Assembly (NCBI GenBank): GCA_021234155.1
Contig: JAJEKV010000017.1
Location: forward strand, 16,474,416 to 16,538,415
Length of the DNA stretch: 64,000 nt
Source: Isoetes taiwanensis
Lineage: Eukaryota; Streptophyta; Lycopodiopsida; Isoetales; Isoetaceae
Reading direction: 5' to 3'
Part shown: piece by piece, positions 11,050 to 22,996 of the stretch
Layout of the letters: the number at the start of each line of letters is the position of its first letter
Position numbering within the stretch: the first letter of the stretch is position 1
Position numbers and translations under genes: made by a program
The notes under the pieces: model-generated
Seen by the model: only the letters and a program-made list of their open reading frames with translations
Database searches by the model: none
Told to the model about the DNA's origin: nothing

Positions 11050-13495
11050 TTACAATGATTTTACTAATGATCCTGCCTCACTCAAGCTGCCAACGTTTAT
11101 AACAAAATTCTCAATCCTATTACCTGTGATTGATACTCTCCCAGCACTAGAAAAAACATTTTCATCACTGAAATACTTCTTCAATGCTGGCTTCTCATTC
11201 AACACATGATCTAGGTCACTCATATACGCATCGTCAATAACGACAGGAGCAAAAACTCTACTAGAACAACCTGCAATTAAATTAAAAACAATAAATAAAC
11301 CTGCAACTTCAAGAATTCAAAGAAATAGAAAATATTTAATTACCAGAAGTTCCAGCAATATTTGATACATCTTGCAGCGGAACAGAATTTGAAGAACAGA
11401 GACCAGCCGCCTTTTCCGCATTACCAGATAGGCCAGCATTCAAAGTCTGTACGTTAGCAGAAAAAGACTCGACATACGTCTTACCAGAGTTTAAACATTC
11501 CATCGCAGACGCCTTTGCCACAATTCCACTCTGATCATACCTCTGATAAGACTCCAGATTTTTATGCCCTGTAATTCTCATTCCCATCTCTATCGGAACA
11601 CCTGAAACTGACATCGGTGTGATCGCCGTGGTCCTGCAACTTTTATTTGTATAGTTACCTTCTAAATTACAGATTGCTGCCATATCTCTCAGCCAAGTAC
11701 CAATAGTCTTCGAAGACACATGATTAGTGTTATACCAAGGCTCAGTTCTAGGACGATTTATGGCCTGCAAGAAGACAAACCTGCCATCAAATTTGTCCTT
11801 CACCTCATACTTCGGCAACCTAAATTCCAAGTGCTTCCCGCACTCTATAACATCCTTCTCATAGCATCTTACCGGCTCACGAAAATCCTCAGGTTTACAT
11901 TTATTTATTCTGTCATGCCAATTTTTACTCGTCGTCTCGCAATACTCAAGGTATTCCCTAACAAAGTCCTTCCCAATTGCAAACTGGAAATCACACACCT
12001 TACGCAACTCTCTGCCGCCGCGAATAAGAAATCTAGACATGCAATAAAATGCAAACCTCTTTTGCAAGCCCAAATTATTGGTTACTTGATGTGTTTCATG
12101 TCCCAAAATCCGAGATTGATCTTCCCTGCTAATAATGTCAGACTTCTTCCGCTTTGGAATGCATCCGGCTGCAACAGACTCTTGCATTGCCACCTCCAAT
12201 GCTTTACGTGCCTTTATGAACTTTATATCATGGTAAGTATCAATTAACTTCTCTTCTGTCTTATTCTGAATCATTCTTGCATCCTGTGCACGACGCAAAA
12301 TTCTGTTAAATCCTCTATACAAATTCTGCAACCTGCAGAAAAACAATATAAAAATATGTTAAAACCTGCCACCTAAATATTACAAACAAATATAAAAACA
12401 AATCAGAACTTACGTATCAGGAGGATAGCACTTCCCATCAAGTCGGCGCACACACAACATGAATTCCTCCAAATTATCGGCCAGCTCTCCCAAGGGAATT
12501 TCTTCAATCGCTTTATCTATTGATTTTCCAACGTGCAATCTCCATGCATCAAATCGATCCTTGATCCAGTCATCCTTCGTTTCAGATGGATTTACGAATG
12601 GTGCATTCACCCTCTTAACAAGCTCGGGATCCAAAGCAGTAATCCCACCAATACATAATGCCTTCTTTCCACAACGACTATCAATTCCAATATCTCCAAC
12701 TCTGCCATTTTCTACCTCTGCAATACCGCTGCCATCTTCTACATCTCTGCCATCTTCAAACGGAGTACCAAGAAAGAAAGAAGAACAACTCTCTTCCAAA
12801 CTTGCACCACCTAAAAGAAACAAAATACATTACTGAACTAAACTCTACGGACCAGCAGAACAGACCAGAAAAATAAATAAAAGAACCCTACATACCAGCT
12901 GCATTTACAACCATAGAATCATTTGCATCTAAAATCCTAGCTCCAGAACTCGTGCCTCCAGAAACATCTGCACATGAACTCGTGCCTCCAGCATCTGCAT
13001 TTGAAGTCGTGCCTCCACAAGCATCTGCAACAGCAAAGGAACGTTGAATGCAAGAATAAATTAATCTTTAATTAGAATAGAACTTACCTTTGCCATCACA
13101 AGAATCTAGGGCAGCTAAATCCGAACAAGAAATCGAAAGAATGCTGCATTTTTCAGCTGAAATACCTGCAACATAAAAACTAAGTCGCCTCAGCTAGTCT
13201 GATCCTTAAAACTCATGAAGATTCATAAAAAAACTCATCAACATTTACTAAAAAGTCGTCAAGATCAACATCTACCTGCATTATTTCGATCCACTACTCC
13301 AACTTCGCTCAAAGAACCAGCTGGTAAAGCTAAGGAAGAAAAATCAGCTTGCATAGCCACAAAAAACTCCAATACTGCAAAAATCAAGACAAAAATGCCT
13401 TGAGCAAGCTTTCTTCTGGCCACCGCCTTAGCCATTCGAAGGGAAATCGTGCCGGAATGCATAGGCGGCCTCCCTGAGTGCCTCGACGCAGTCAT
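11050..13495 (-). CDS. Crypton-like tyrosine recombinase, six exons
   Basis: Exons on the minus strand: 13495-13276, 13165-13088, 13024-12896, 12810-12414, 12332-11344 and 11270-11050. Every junction is GT-AG and the phase is kept throughout, giving 677 codons. Exons 4-5 hold the core-binding domain: DAWR, then LGELADNLEEFMLCVRRLDG, YPPDT and LYRGFNRILRR. This is the layout seen in Crypton and ZMYM2/KIAA1958-type recombinases. The catalytic domain ends with a CRTTAI segment (Arg), ITGHKNLESY (His) and QRYDQ (candidate Tyr), the usual R..H..Y order. The upstream catalytic Arg/Lys could not be placed. No stop or frameshift was found, unlike nearly every other mobile gene here. Such enzymes cut and rejoin DNA to excise and integrate circular elements. 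It could instead be a domesticated recombinase. Confidence 0.75.
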
Positions 13496-14774
13496 GGCCG
13501 CAGGGAAAAAGGGGGGCAAATTTTGCTCCCCTGTTTCCATATTGATGGGGAAAGGAAATTGGGTCCCAATTTCTGGTCTAGCCGGTGACCCACTCCCGGC
13601 TACCGCCGGTCGCGGGACCCCACCGGCTGGACCGGAAATTGGTCCCCAATTTCCTTTCCCCCATACATAATAGCTACAATATATTTTAATGAACCTCAGA
13701 ATTAGCAATAGCTACAATATATTTTGACGAACCCTCTTTGTGCATAGGTGTACAATTAGTAAGCTAGATATCTCAAGCTGCAAGCTTTGCCACGCAATCT
13801 TAATGAACAATAATTGCAAAATGTGAAGCCCATTGAATGTCTTCAAATGCCCAATAAATAGTCTTATTCACATGCCTTGTGTAGTTCTAGTTACCTTGAT
13901 CTCTTACGTAATGACCTGACGTTTAAGTAACTAAATTGGTCTAGTACATACTGCAAGTTTGGCATCAGTTGTTTTTGACAAGGGCAGAACTATAATCTAT
14001 CATGGTCCTTAAATCAAAATGCTTCCATCTAAATTGGTAACTGATAAGTCAAATGCCTATAGAAGTTAAGAAAGCACAACCCATCAGGTGGCATAAAGTT
14101 AATTGACTACAAAAAAGCGTCTTCCTTGCCATTATCTAACATTTGGTTCACAAAGTGCCAAGTTTTAGCATGTATCCTGCTTCTTTCATCTAATCAATTA
14201 AACTATTTAGCATGGCATACTTGTGGATGGGCTAAGTCACCAACAATAAATTTATGCACTTTGCTATTGACTTCAAGCCATGCCTTTACAGGTTTTTTCC
14301 AAAACTGTCCCTCTAGAAATTACTTTTGTTGTAGTAAGCATCTTGGGACACCAGCTTACAGCTAGAAATCACAAGATGCAAAACCTTTTAAACAAAGCTT
14401 AGGCTAAGTTTAGTGTGAATGCAAAAAGAATGAGGCAAGAAATGGCACTTACGATTTGCAAATTTGCAACTTCAGCTACAAGCTTATATTAACAATATCT
14501 GGAGATGTCACATCGATTTACTTCCTCCTTATTCTTGTCATTCGACATATTTGCAGTCCATGGGCATCATCTCCAGTGTTAAACAAAAGGTAGCTTAAAA
14601 CATGGCCCTTAGATTTAAGACTGACATATAGCAACATCTAAATTACCTAAAGTCGATTTAAATTGGTGGCTAAATTGCCTAGTTGCTTCATTTAAGGTTC
14701 TGTCTGCAACAATGAATTGATATAATAAATGCCAGGCAATCATACCTCTTTGCAATTACTCTATTTTCCTACAT
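13329..14774 (+). repeat. duplicated block X, copy 1
   Basis: Matches 22992-24440 in direct orientation. The outer parts are almost identical. The middle (about 13905-14500) is clearly more diverged, with many substitutions and small indels. It includes part of exon 1 of the recombinase gene, its right inverted repeat and the foldback. The rest holds no gene. Confidence 0.92.
13547..13664. repeat. GC-rich foldback of about 118 bp
   Basis: Two arms of about 45 bp (GGGGAAAGGAAATTGGG... and its near-perfect inverse ending ...CCCAATTTCCTTTCCCC) surround a GC-rich centre with CCGGC repeats. A related single arm lies at 10548-10592. It abuts the right inverted repeat of the recombinase element and is copied at 23210-23327. 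Confidence 0.85.
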
Positions 14775-15117
14775 CTTGCAGACTTTTTTGTGTTTTAGAA
14801 AATGGACTTCCATTCTCTTGAAGTTGGATCCCAATAGCAAAAACGCTCGAGTAAAACATGTAACGTAAAAAAATGCTTGGTATTTTGAGATGATGAACCA
14901 CTTGAACCAATAAATGTTCTAGTAATGTGAAGATCCTACAAGCACAACTGATAAATGGTACATGCATAGAAAAGCCAAAGCAAAGGCAGGCCAACGGCAT
15001 AGTACATGCAGTCATGATGCTACTTTCCTCCCCATGTATATACACATGCTGGAAATAATGCAAGGCTTCATTTCCATGTTTTTCCTGTGCATATCCTGTA
15101 TTTTACCACGCTTGCCA

Positions 15118-15345
15118 CTACGCATTCCTGCTAGTATAGCATGAACACACTACAAATATAATGCTCCAAGAAATTGCATTTCTATGGCAAAAATTGATAA
15201 GATTGATAAACATTTTGAAGGCATAAAATTTCACATGTATAATACATGCCCAAACTAAGTTCGCCACATATTTATCCTGTCTGGTACCACTTTTCACTAT
15301 GTGGGCATGTGCTCTCTTGCAATGTGACATGGCCTTGGCAATGGA
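15118..15345 (-). pseudogene. PPR-protein-like relic
   Basis: Minus-strand text reads CKRAHAHIVKSGTRQDKYVANLV and then ends NAISWSIIF. This resembles the plant PPR series G..IHAHIIKSG...D.YV.NAL followed by ...DVVSWNAMI. Only about 75 residues are preserved and the middle is poor. Intact PPR proteins bind organelle RNA; this piece could not. The call rests on motif resemblance alone. Confidence 0.5.
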
Positions 15346-15349
15346 AGAC

Positions 15350-17125
15350 CACTTATACTAGTAAGACAAATCTGTAAGAGACGGGCTGCTTTTGTACAAC
15401 CAAGATATGCTTCCTGCAATACACAAACTGATGCCAACTTTTTTTGCTCAATTACATATAATTGACTCCATCATTTGCAATTATATGGCTAAATATATCA
15501 TCAATATGGGTCATTGGCTGTAATAGTAGACATCTGTCATTTGGCTTATAACTATAGCCAGTGAGTAAAGAAAGGATGCCCTCCAATATCAGGGTTAGTA
15601 ACATTAGCAACTGCCATGCATTTTTTTGACACCAGCAAACCAGCTACATATCATAGAACAATATCTTTCCTGCAACCAAATATATTGATGTTGATGTGTA
15701 ATATGTGTTTCTACTAAATTAGCCGCAACCAGTGTTTGGTTTGCGTCATCTTTGCCTTAGGTATATATCTCCATTCTGCATAAAAGCAGTTCACAAACTG
15801 CATTTGCTTTCCAGAATAGATATGATTACAGCCCAATCCAGTTGCCCACTTGTACCAGAGCAACACCGTTGCATATTGACAAAGAAACATTACTATTTGT
15901 TCCTTATGTAAATGGGCAAGGAGGAAGTAAAAACTATAGAGAGTCTCAAATGGTTTCCAAAGACAACTTGCCAGGTCATATTCAAGCAATAGACATCCCT
16001 GACTTGAACATCCATTGGGTCCAACTTTTCATGGAAATAGTCAAGAATGCAATGAGCTTGATTTCTTTGTCCTCAGTCATTATTTGACCTTTATTGCTCC
16101 TCTCAACAAACTCAGTCATTGCTACCATACCAAATGCAGTAATCAATGTCCACTCAGAGCACCAATATGAATTTGCACCTCCACTCCTATTTCCACGTAT
16201 ACTAAACTTCATCTAATGGAGAATTAAGCATCATCCACTTAAAGTGGTTTTGCTAATAATATAAGTTGCTAAACTTCATCTAATGGAGAATCAAGTATCA
16301 TCCAATCAAAGTGGTTTTGCTAATAATATAAGTTGCTACTCGCATATTGTCTTGGCTAAAAAATACTTTAGGGGTACTAGTAAGTGGTAAGCTCAGAACA
16401 TACAACTATTTTTTGCACGCAGAACTACACTTTCTAGCTTGTGTATTAAAGTCATGACCGATGTGTGCTATCTCGAGCTTAATCAGACGGAATTCGCAAT
16501 TCTTTACAATTCCATACAAGATCTTGTCTAGTATGCAAAATAAAAACTATAAATGGTAATACAAAGGGAGTCACTGCACCTCAGCAAAGACACTTCAAAG
16601 CTTGCACTATGAGGAGACAACAAACAAGTTTACCTACTGCAAAAGAAATGGCTCATGTTTTAGATTAGCTCCTCTCCATGGTTGTGGTGTTAGAACAGGT
16701 TTTTCTAATGGCATTCGAAAGGTGTAGAAGTTGCCCTGACTGAATTGACTGAATTGGCAGCCAATGGCGAACCACAAAGGCAATTCAAAGAACGATCTTT
16801 GCGACAAAAATCGTAAAAACATGTTGTCAGAACGAAATTGCAACAGGCAGCCTGGGAATGAAAGCTTCTGGCTATTACAAATTTCATGGAGGTACTTGCA
16901 TGGCGTATAATAATAAATTGATTTTAAGTTCTTCATAGCCATGAAACTTGTCTTACATGCGTATTTAATAACTGCAATTTTCATCCCAAGAGAAATTCCC
17001 AAAAATGGAATGCTCTTCTCAATGGGCATATTTTGTAGCAAGGATCAATCCTTGTGTTTATCTATATCACCAAATCCTCAAGAATAACAATTCCGCATGC
17101 ACTCTAAAAGAACAATAATAATTTC
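15350..17125. other. no recognisable gene
   Basis: AT-rich. A 60-bp direct repeat lies at about 16205-16260 and 16266-16335 (AAACTTCATCTAATGGAGAAT...GTTTTGCTAATAATATAAG). A 135-codon minus frame at 16634-17041 has no family I recognise. Confidence 0.4.
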
Positions 17126-18675
17126 CTGACATGTGTAGGGTGATGTGGAGGCATTGGTGATGATGTGGCACAATGTGATGATGACATGTCCCCTTAAGTA
17201 TCAAAATGACTTTACTTAGGTCAAATTTTGAAAGAATGATTTTTTATGAAGGGTGACATGTATGTGATGACATGGCAAGTCTTGGTGGTAATGTGGATGA
17301 TGATTTGGCAATTTTGGATGGTGACATGGATCAATTTGGCACTAATGCACATAAGCTTGCAACTTTTGTGTAACAACTTGTTTGTTTGCCTTTTTCATGC
17401 TTTTCTTAGGAATTTTGTGCACTTTCTCTCTCTAGTTTGACTTTTAGAGAGAGAATATGATCTTAGATCATGGGAGAGGCCAAATTGAGTGGAATTTTTT
17501 GCTTTTTGAATGTGTGATGTGTGAATGGTGCATGAATGATATGTTTTGTCTAGAGAAAAGGCTATTTGGGATATGAAGGTGAGACATGGAATATGAGGCA
17601 AGTGGGGTATTTTTGAATAGGAACAAGGTGATGAACTCTAGAGGTGAATCATGTGAAATGGTACTCATGCCAAGAACTCAAAAATTAGCCACATATCGAG
17701 TCAATTTGAGGGGTCTTCCAATCTTCAAATTCTAGCTTGTTTTGCTTGAATCTCACTTCTTTGCTTAGCTTGTGTGATCTTCAATGAATGTCCTCTCCTT
17801 GGCTCTTCAAGCAAGTGTCTACTTGTGATCTTCAGGGATGAAAGTCTTCAAATCTGTAATACTCATATTCATATGCTCAAGTCAATATGCAGGTTTAAAC
17901 ATGTCCTTATGTGCAATGCTCTTCTATGCTGCCATAGCATCGCAACAGTTAGTTCGCTGGTTGTATTGGTCAAAACAATCTTATTAAGACATTGATTTAT
18001 ATTAGTAGGGATTCGAGCTCCCGTATTCCACGTTCTAAAATCATAGGCACAACTGTGTTTCATATTTCAAAAGCATGGCAACCCAAATCACAAATGACCA
18101 TTAATGGAAATGAGAGTTGCCCAGAGGTCTTAACATATGCTCTGGCCATGGCATCGACGAATCCGACGACAGGGGTAGTCTAGGGTGCACATCGTTTCAA
18201 ATATATAGCATAATTATAGTCTATTATGATTTGGGACGACTGCAGTTTGAAATATAATATACGGGGATGTCTATGATGAATTCCATATTTAGTGACTCGA
18301 TATGATACATGGACTTAAACCCCTACCAAAAAAATTCCATATCCTCTAGAGAATGCTATTTATGGAATGATTTTGAGAAGGGTGCCTTTCTACAATCAAA
18401 TCAAGTTTCCTCAATTAAGAAATCAGCATCTTAAGTACAAACCTTAGGATATGCCATTTATTATTTCCATACTGTATATCTAAATTTGTAGAAGCATTCC
18501 CCATAACAACTATAACAGAGAGCAAGCGTAACTCATGAGCATATAATCCAACAACTCTCAATGCACTGCCATTACAATGCTTTTGTATGTAAGCACCATC
18601 AATCTCCTATGACTCTTACACGTTGTCACAATGCTTTTGTTTGAAAGTATCACCAATCTCCATAACAGTCCTCCA
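17126..18675 (-). repeat. right arm of the 1.6-kb dispersed inverted repeat
   Basis: Reverse complement of 36-1614. It lies inside the 5.4-kb segment 14775-20148 and so may have arrived with it. It has one copy of the CGATGTGCACCC motif where the left arm has two. Confidence 0.85.
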
Positions 18676-20148
18676 AACAAATCTAGAGCATGATAGCAAG
18701 AGAGTTTGCCCAAATGCATCTATAGTCATGCATGTGAAACTACTAACTCTCAGGTCACATGTTAGTGGCAAAAGGCTTTGGAGGCCCCAAATATTCAATG
18801 GTTGGGCACATAGAGTTTGGAGGACTTGCCAATTGAAACTTGAGCTTATTGTGCTCTCTTTTTTGATGCATTCTATTCAGGCCATTCTCTTACACAGAGA
18901 GCATGAGATGGTTGCTCAAATTCTGAAGCTCTATAAGTATGTGTGCCACCAAGTATGGTGAAGTTATTTTATCCCCACCATAATGTTTGTAAGAAAAAAA
19001 GTGAACAATCTAATAGCCAAGATGGAATATGCCTTGATAAGGATGTTGCTATATCAAGGCAATACTCCTCAACCTCCCCACAAATTAAGTATCAGCTCTT
19101 GTAATGATGCATAATGAGCAATGAGATTCATAGCAAGTAGCATTGATAAAGATTTAATGGAGTCTATAATCCTGATTAATTATCAACTCCTATTTTCAAA
19201 TGCTCAGCTTATTTTTTCTCCCTGTCACATATCTAAATATCACATGTCTAACTAGCTTGTTGATTTGCTAACTCTTGCACTTTCTATCCATTGGTCTGCA
19301 ATTGGACCAGTGGACAAGATGCTGACACGTAAATGCAAGCTAAGAGTAATTCTGCTCGTGGTGCCAATAGCACGCCATGTGCCAAAGTTTCTTTCAACGA
19401 ATGTCAGCCAAATCTCTGTTGTTCGTTCTTCTTAGAATTCACCGGCGGTTTTTGGGTTGTCCCTAGAGGGACAAACTCTCGCTCATGTGGGGTTCCGGCA
19501 TATTCTAAGTATATGCCAAAATATGCCTAGAAATGTCGAAAATCGCTCCAAACTTATTGTTGCCTATAAATTGGCGGTCACCAGCTAGCCGCTACCCGGC
19601 ACCGCCATGGTTGTTCCGTACCTCCCAAGCCTTGGGAACATGCTAGAGGTAGAAATACCACTCAGTCTCCCGTTGCTCCATCATTCATAGGAGGCAGTAA
19701 TACAACAATAGTAGCATCAGGTGCTAATGGTCCTGTTGTTTCAAGGAATTGACGAGAGCCAATGGGGTTGTACCTTGAATGGTGAGAAAATAAAAGCCAG
19801 ATTGTTTAAGGATTATAAAAAAGTACAACGAGACTGGAACTTTGATTCAAATATTCAGCTATTTAGCAAGCCAATAAACCATTGTCCAGTTTCCAAAGCA
19901 GTAACTGTTTTTCAGGTGTAGGATGATTGAAGCTGTGGGGATAGCTTGCAGGGCATATCTGATTTGTACAAGGTAAGTATCAAAGTTCTGCCCCATTTCA
20001 ATATTAGTATTTATTAATGTCTTACTATCGATGTAGGAAAACAAGCCATTACTTGGAATCATGTTTTCTCCTTAAGTTGTTCTTGCTTTTCCAATAATTG
20101 CATCATGTATAACGTACATGCCAGGGTGTAAGCAAATGTTCTTAGCAA
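18676..20148. other. no recognisable gene
   Basis: A minus frame at 18616-18798 and short plus frames show no family signature. The remainder is mixed AT-rich DNA. Confidence 0.4.
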
Positions 20149-22996
20149 ACATATCTGGAGCATGTTGTTGTGGCAAAAGATATGCATATTTTGTGAGCTT
20201 GTGGAAAAAAAAGAAAAGAAACAACTAGCTTTGGTGGTGGTTCTAGAAGGCATCAGCACGTTATTCGCACAGGTACTATATTTTAAATATAGGGGCTTTT
20301 GATAATTTTGTAGCATTTTTCATTTGCCCTTACCATTGCTAAATATGTTGCAGTTGCACCTGATAATTGTAAGCGTAAGTCCCATGCTGCTTATTAGAAA
20401 GGTGAATTTGATAATGGCATTAAAATGCTCTCTTTTTTTAAACTGAAGAATTGACACAATGATCCGGGCAAGATGCAGACACCGACAATCTAGGACGTTC
20501 TATGGACAATACGAATCTAGTACAGATAGTTTTTTGTCTTTCATATTCTTCTTGTTGTTTTTGATGCCACACTTTTTTTCCCTCTTCTTGTTTTGTTTTC
20601 ATGTTAAGAATGGTAAAGATCTGCCCAAATTCATCGTGTCCCCGTACAATGACAGTTTGAAGCTTGACAAAGTAATAGAGTAGGCTAGAAGGGATGAAGG
20701 GCTAATAGAAGAGCATGATTTAAGAGTAAAATTGCCAAGGAATAGCACACTGTCATTGTCTACTCTGTAGCTCGTTAGGGAGTAAGAAAACTTCATAAAG
20801 AGAATGCACTTGAGAGATAAAGGAAGGAAGAGCTGATGCCAAATCCAACAAGCCCAACTCCATCATAGAAGTTCCTAGTGATAGCATAATAGAAGTCCAT
20901 AGAAGCATATTGTTGAATTGCATGATATAGCAGTAAAGGAAGTGGTCTGTGATGATTTAGTACAACTGAAGGACATGAATTGAAGGGAAAAGCATCCGCA
21001 TCTGCAAATTTACAAAAGTTGCATTTGAACACACTACATTACTTGTGCACTTTGGTCAGGGGTTCAAACCCCTTCTTTAGATGTCATTTCTTGATGGGAG
21101 TTGCTAGGGGTCATATTAATGATGAACCCCGACGTAGCAGAACTTTCTGTTGATACATGTCCATATGGTCCATTCGGCGCAACCCGATATGGATAGGATA
21201 TGAAGGTGTCTACTAGACTTGACTATTTGGTGACTTCCTTACTATGGACCTTAAACAAAAGAATTAAAAATACTCGTGACTTCCTAAGGCAGGAGATATC
21301 TCTGCCTACAAAGTGTACATGTACCACAAAAGTTTTGCTCAACGGATGTGTGGCGAGTTGGTATAGACCTAGTGATGCCTAAGATCACTAGGCAAATCAA
21401 GAATTTGCGGCAGCTGGGGACTCCCCTTGACTTGCAGAATGCAGTGTATAGACTGTACGAGGCATGCTCAGGCCGTATCACATCGTCAGGACAGCCGGTA
21501 ATCAGTAGTATTGGAGTGCGTCAAGGTTGCCCCCTCTCCCCCACACTCTTTGGCCTGTACATTGACTAGCTGGAAGATTGGCTCTCTGAGCATGGAGGTG
21601 CGGACGCCCATCTCATGCATCACACAATCCGGCAACTCATATATGTTGACGATGTCAACCTCCTGGCCTATACTCCAGAGGACATGCAACGCCACTGGAT
21701 GCTCGACACGTTTTGCCGATTCAGGCATGAAAGTTAACTTGGCCAAAAATAGGGTGCTGCTAGTCTCATCATCCCGTCAGCCAAGGCTTCCCTCATTCAC
21801 TTACCAGGGACAGGATGTAGAGGTGTCTCCGACCTACAAGTACTTGGGGATTGAGTTCTCTACTACCATCCATTGGGATGCTGCCATCAGGTTGCGGGTC
21901 ACGATAGGTTGGAAAGCACTCTATGCCATGCAGAATAACAGCCACAAGGCAGAGTTGTATGCCTGGGGCCACTAGTCACACTTATTTCGGGCATTGGTCA
22001 AGCCGGTCCTTTTATATGGGGCAGAAGTATGGGGTTCCGTGATATCTCTCAACACCTGGAATGACCTCGAGCAGGTGCAGAAAGCATTCTTGGCACGAGC
22101 CCTTGGGGTAAAGTCCACAGTTCCATACCAGATCCTACTCCAGGAGGCAGGTTTTCTGCCTCTTCAACGGGCTGCATTGGAATGCCATATCATTTACTTC
22201 CAGAAGGTGGTCGTTATGGGTGATACACATTTGCCCAACCTTGCTTTGGCCATGGCGATGGGTCCCCAATGCCTGAAAGCATGCTGGAAGGACAAGCAAG
22301 CTCAGTGGTTCTCATGCTGGGGTGTACAGGCAAACAGATGTGTACATGTAAGGACAAAGAAAGATCACAAGGCACTTAAGTTGTACCTAGATGCTACTTT
22401 CCTTCGCAAGCTCTGGGATGCAGATGCTCTGACGCATGTTAAGCTGGCACACTATTAGCAGCAAGTCAATCCCAGGCTCACGAGAGGCCCACACCAGTAC
22501 TTATACACCCAGTTGCCCATGAAGAAGCGCAGACTTATAGCTTCCATTTGCACGGGTGCACATCGCCTCCGTATTGAAACAGGACGTTGGGCTCGGGAAG
22601 CACGAGAGCAAAGGCTTTGCTAGTGTTGCCACCAGGGCGCCATTGAGGATGAATGTCATGCCCTCTAGATCTGCCCAGCTTTGCCCATATCAGAGAGCGG
22701 TATGTTCAATTACTAGTGCCTGGCCAACCGTTGCATGAGTTGTTGAATACGGCGTCAGTGGGTTTGTTGGGGTCATACCTCCAGGAGGTTATGGATGCAC
22801 GGACTCAGTTGTGTCTTCTGGGACGGCATTGAACTGTCCTACACAATTGTACAACATGCCAGCAGACTTATTACTGCTAAGGTTTTTCCCTCGAAAACCC
22901 TTCGGGGCGGGGGTTTTTTAATCCTGTCAGTAATACGTTTGCTGCTCTCTTTTTTTGTTTGGGTCCCATAGGCCAGTCGGTCTCAGTGGACGCTAA
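20149..22996 (+). mobile_element. LINE-containing block, copy A
   Basis: Nearly identical to 24437-27285. The first 1.1 kb has no recognised gene; LINE reverse transcriptase begins about 21290. The 3' end runs through TTTTTCCCTCGAAAACCC and ends GTGGACGCTAA, where it joins block X copy 2 directly, with no (TTCTA)n tail. Confidence 0.85.
21290..22870 (+). pseudogene. non-LTR reverse transcriptase relic, copy A
   Basis: Frames encode GVRQGCPLSPTLFGLYID followed by a stop at 21568, then IYVDDVNLL (the catalytic Y-x-D-D box, about 21642-21653). After these come KYLGIEF, a VKPVLLYGAEVWG segment and a C-terminal Cys/His region near 22625-22665 (GAIEDECHALLD). This is the order of a LINE ORF2 palm-thumb-zinc region, truncated before the endonuclease. 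Frameshifts near 21690-21740 that copy B lacks destroy the palm frame. Copy B is therefore closer to the ancestor. Confidence 0.88.

Larger units (their letters stand above)
10473..13544 (-). mobile_element. candidate tyrosine-recombinase DNA transposon (Crypton-like)
   Basis: The 16-bp word CAATATGGAAACAGGG at 10473-10488 has a perfect inverted match at 13529-13544. It is followed inward on both sides by a weaker match (…TCCCTG.CG). The interval contains one six-exon gene (11050-13495) whose first ATG lies 34 bp inside the right end. No clear target duplication flanks it, which would fit recombinase-type integration. Known Cryptons usually lack such inverted repeats, so the boundaries are inference. 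Confidence 0.5.
14775..20148 (+). other. 5.4-kb segment absent from the second X-LINE unit
   Basis: In the second unit, block X joins the LINE block directly at TTTCCTACATATCTGG. Here the same join is split and ACAT is present on both sides (14771-14774 and 20149-20152). This looks like an insertion with a 4-bp duplication, or a deletion at 4-bp microhomology in the other unit. No terminal inverted repeats or LTRs were seen at its ends. Confidence 0.6.

Noticed and set aside
14775-20148. Helitron as explanation for the 5.4-kb segment
   Set aside because: One edge can be read as A|TC, but there is no CTRR end or 3' hairpin at the other.
20459-21032. Frames conserved between LINE blocks A and B upstream of the RT
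   Set aside because: Conservation reflects recent DNA duplication; no codon-level signal or known domain.
21050-21080. tRNA or SINE B-box (GGGGTTCAAACCCC)
   Set aside because: No A-box at the right distance and no tRNA-like fold.
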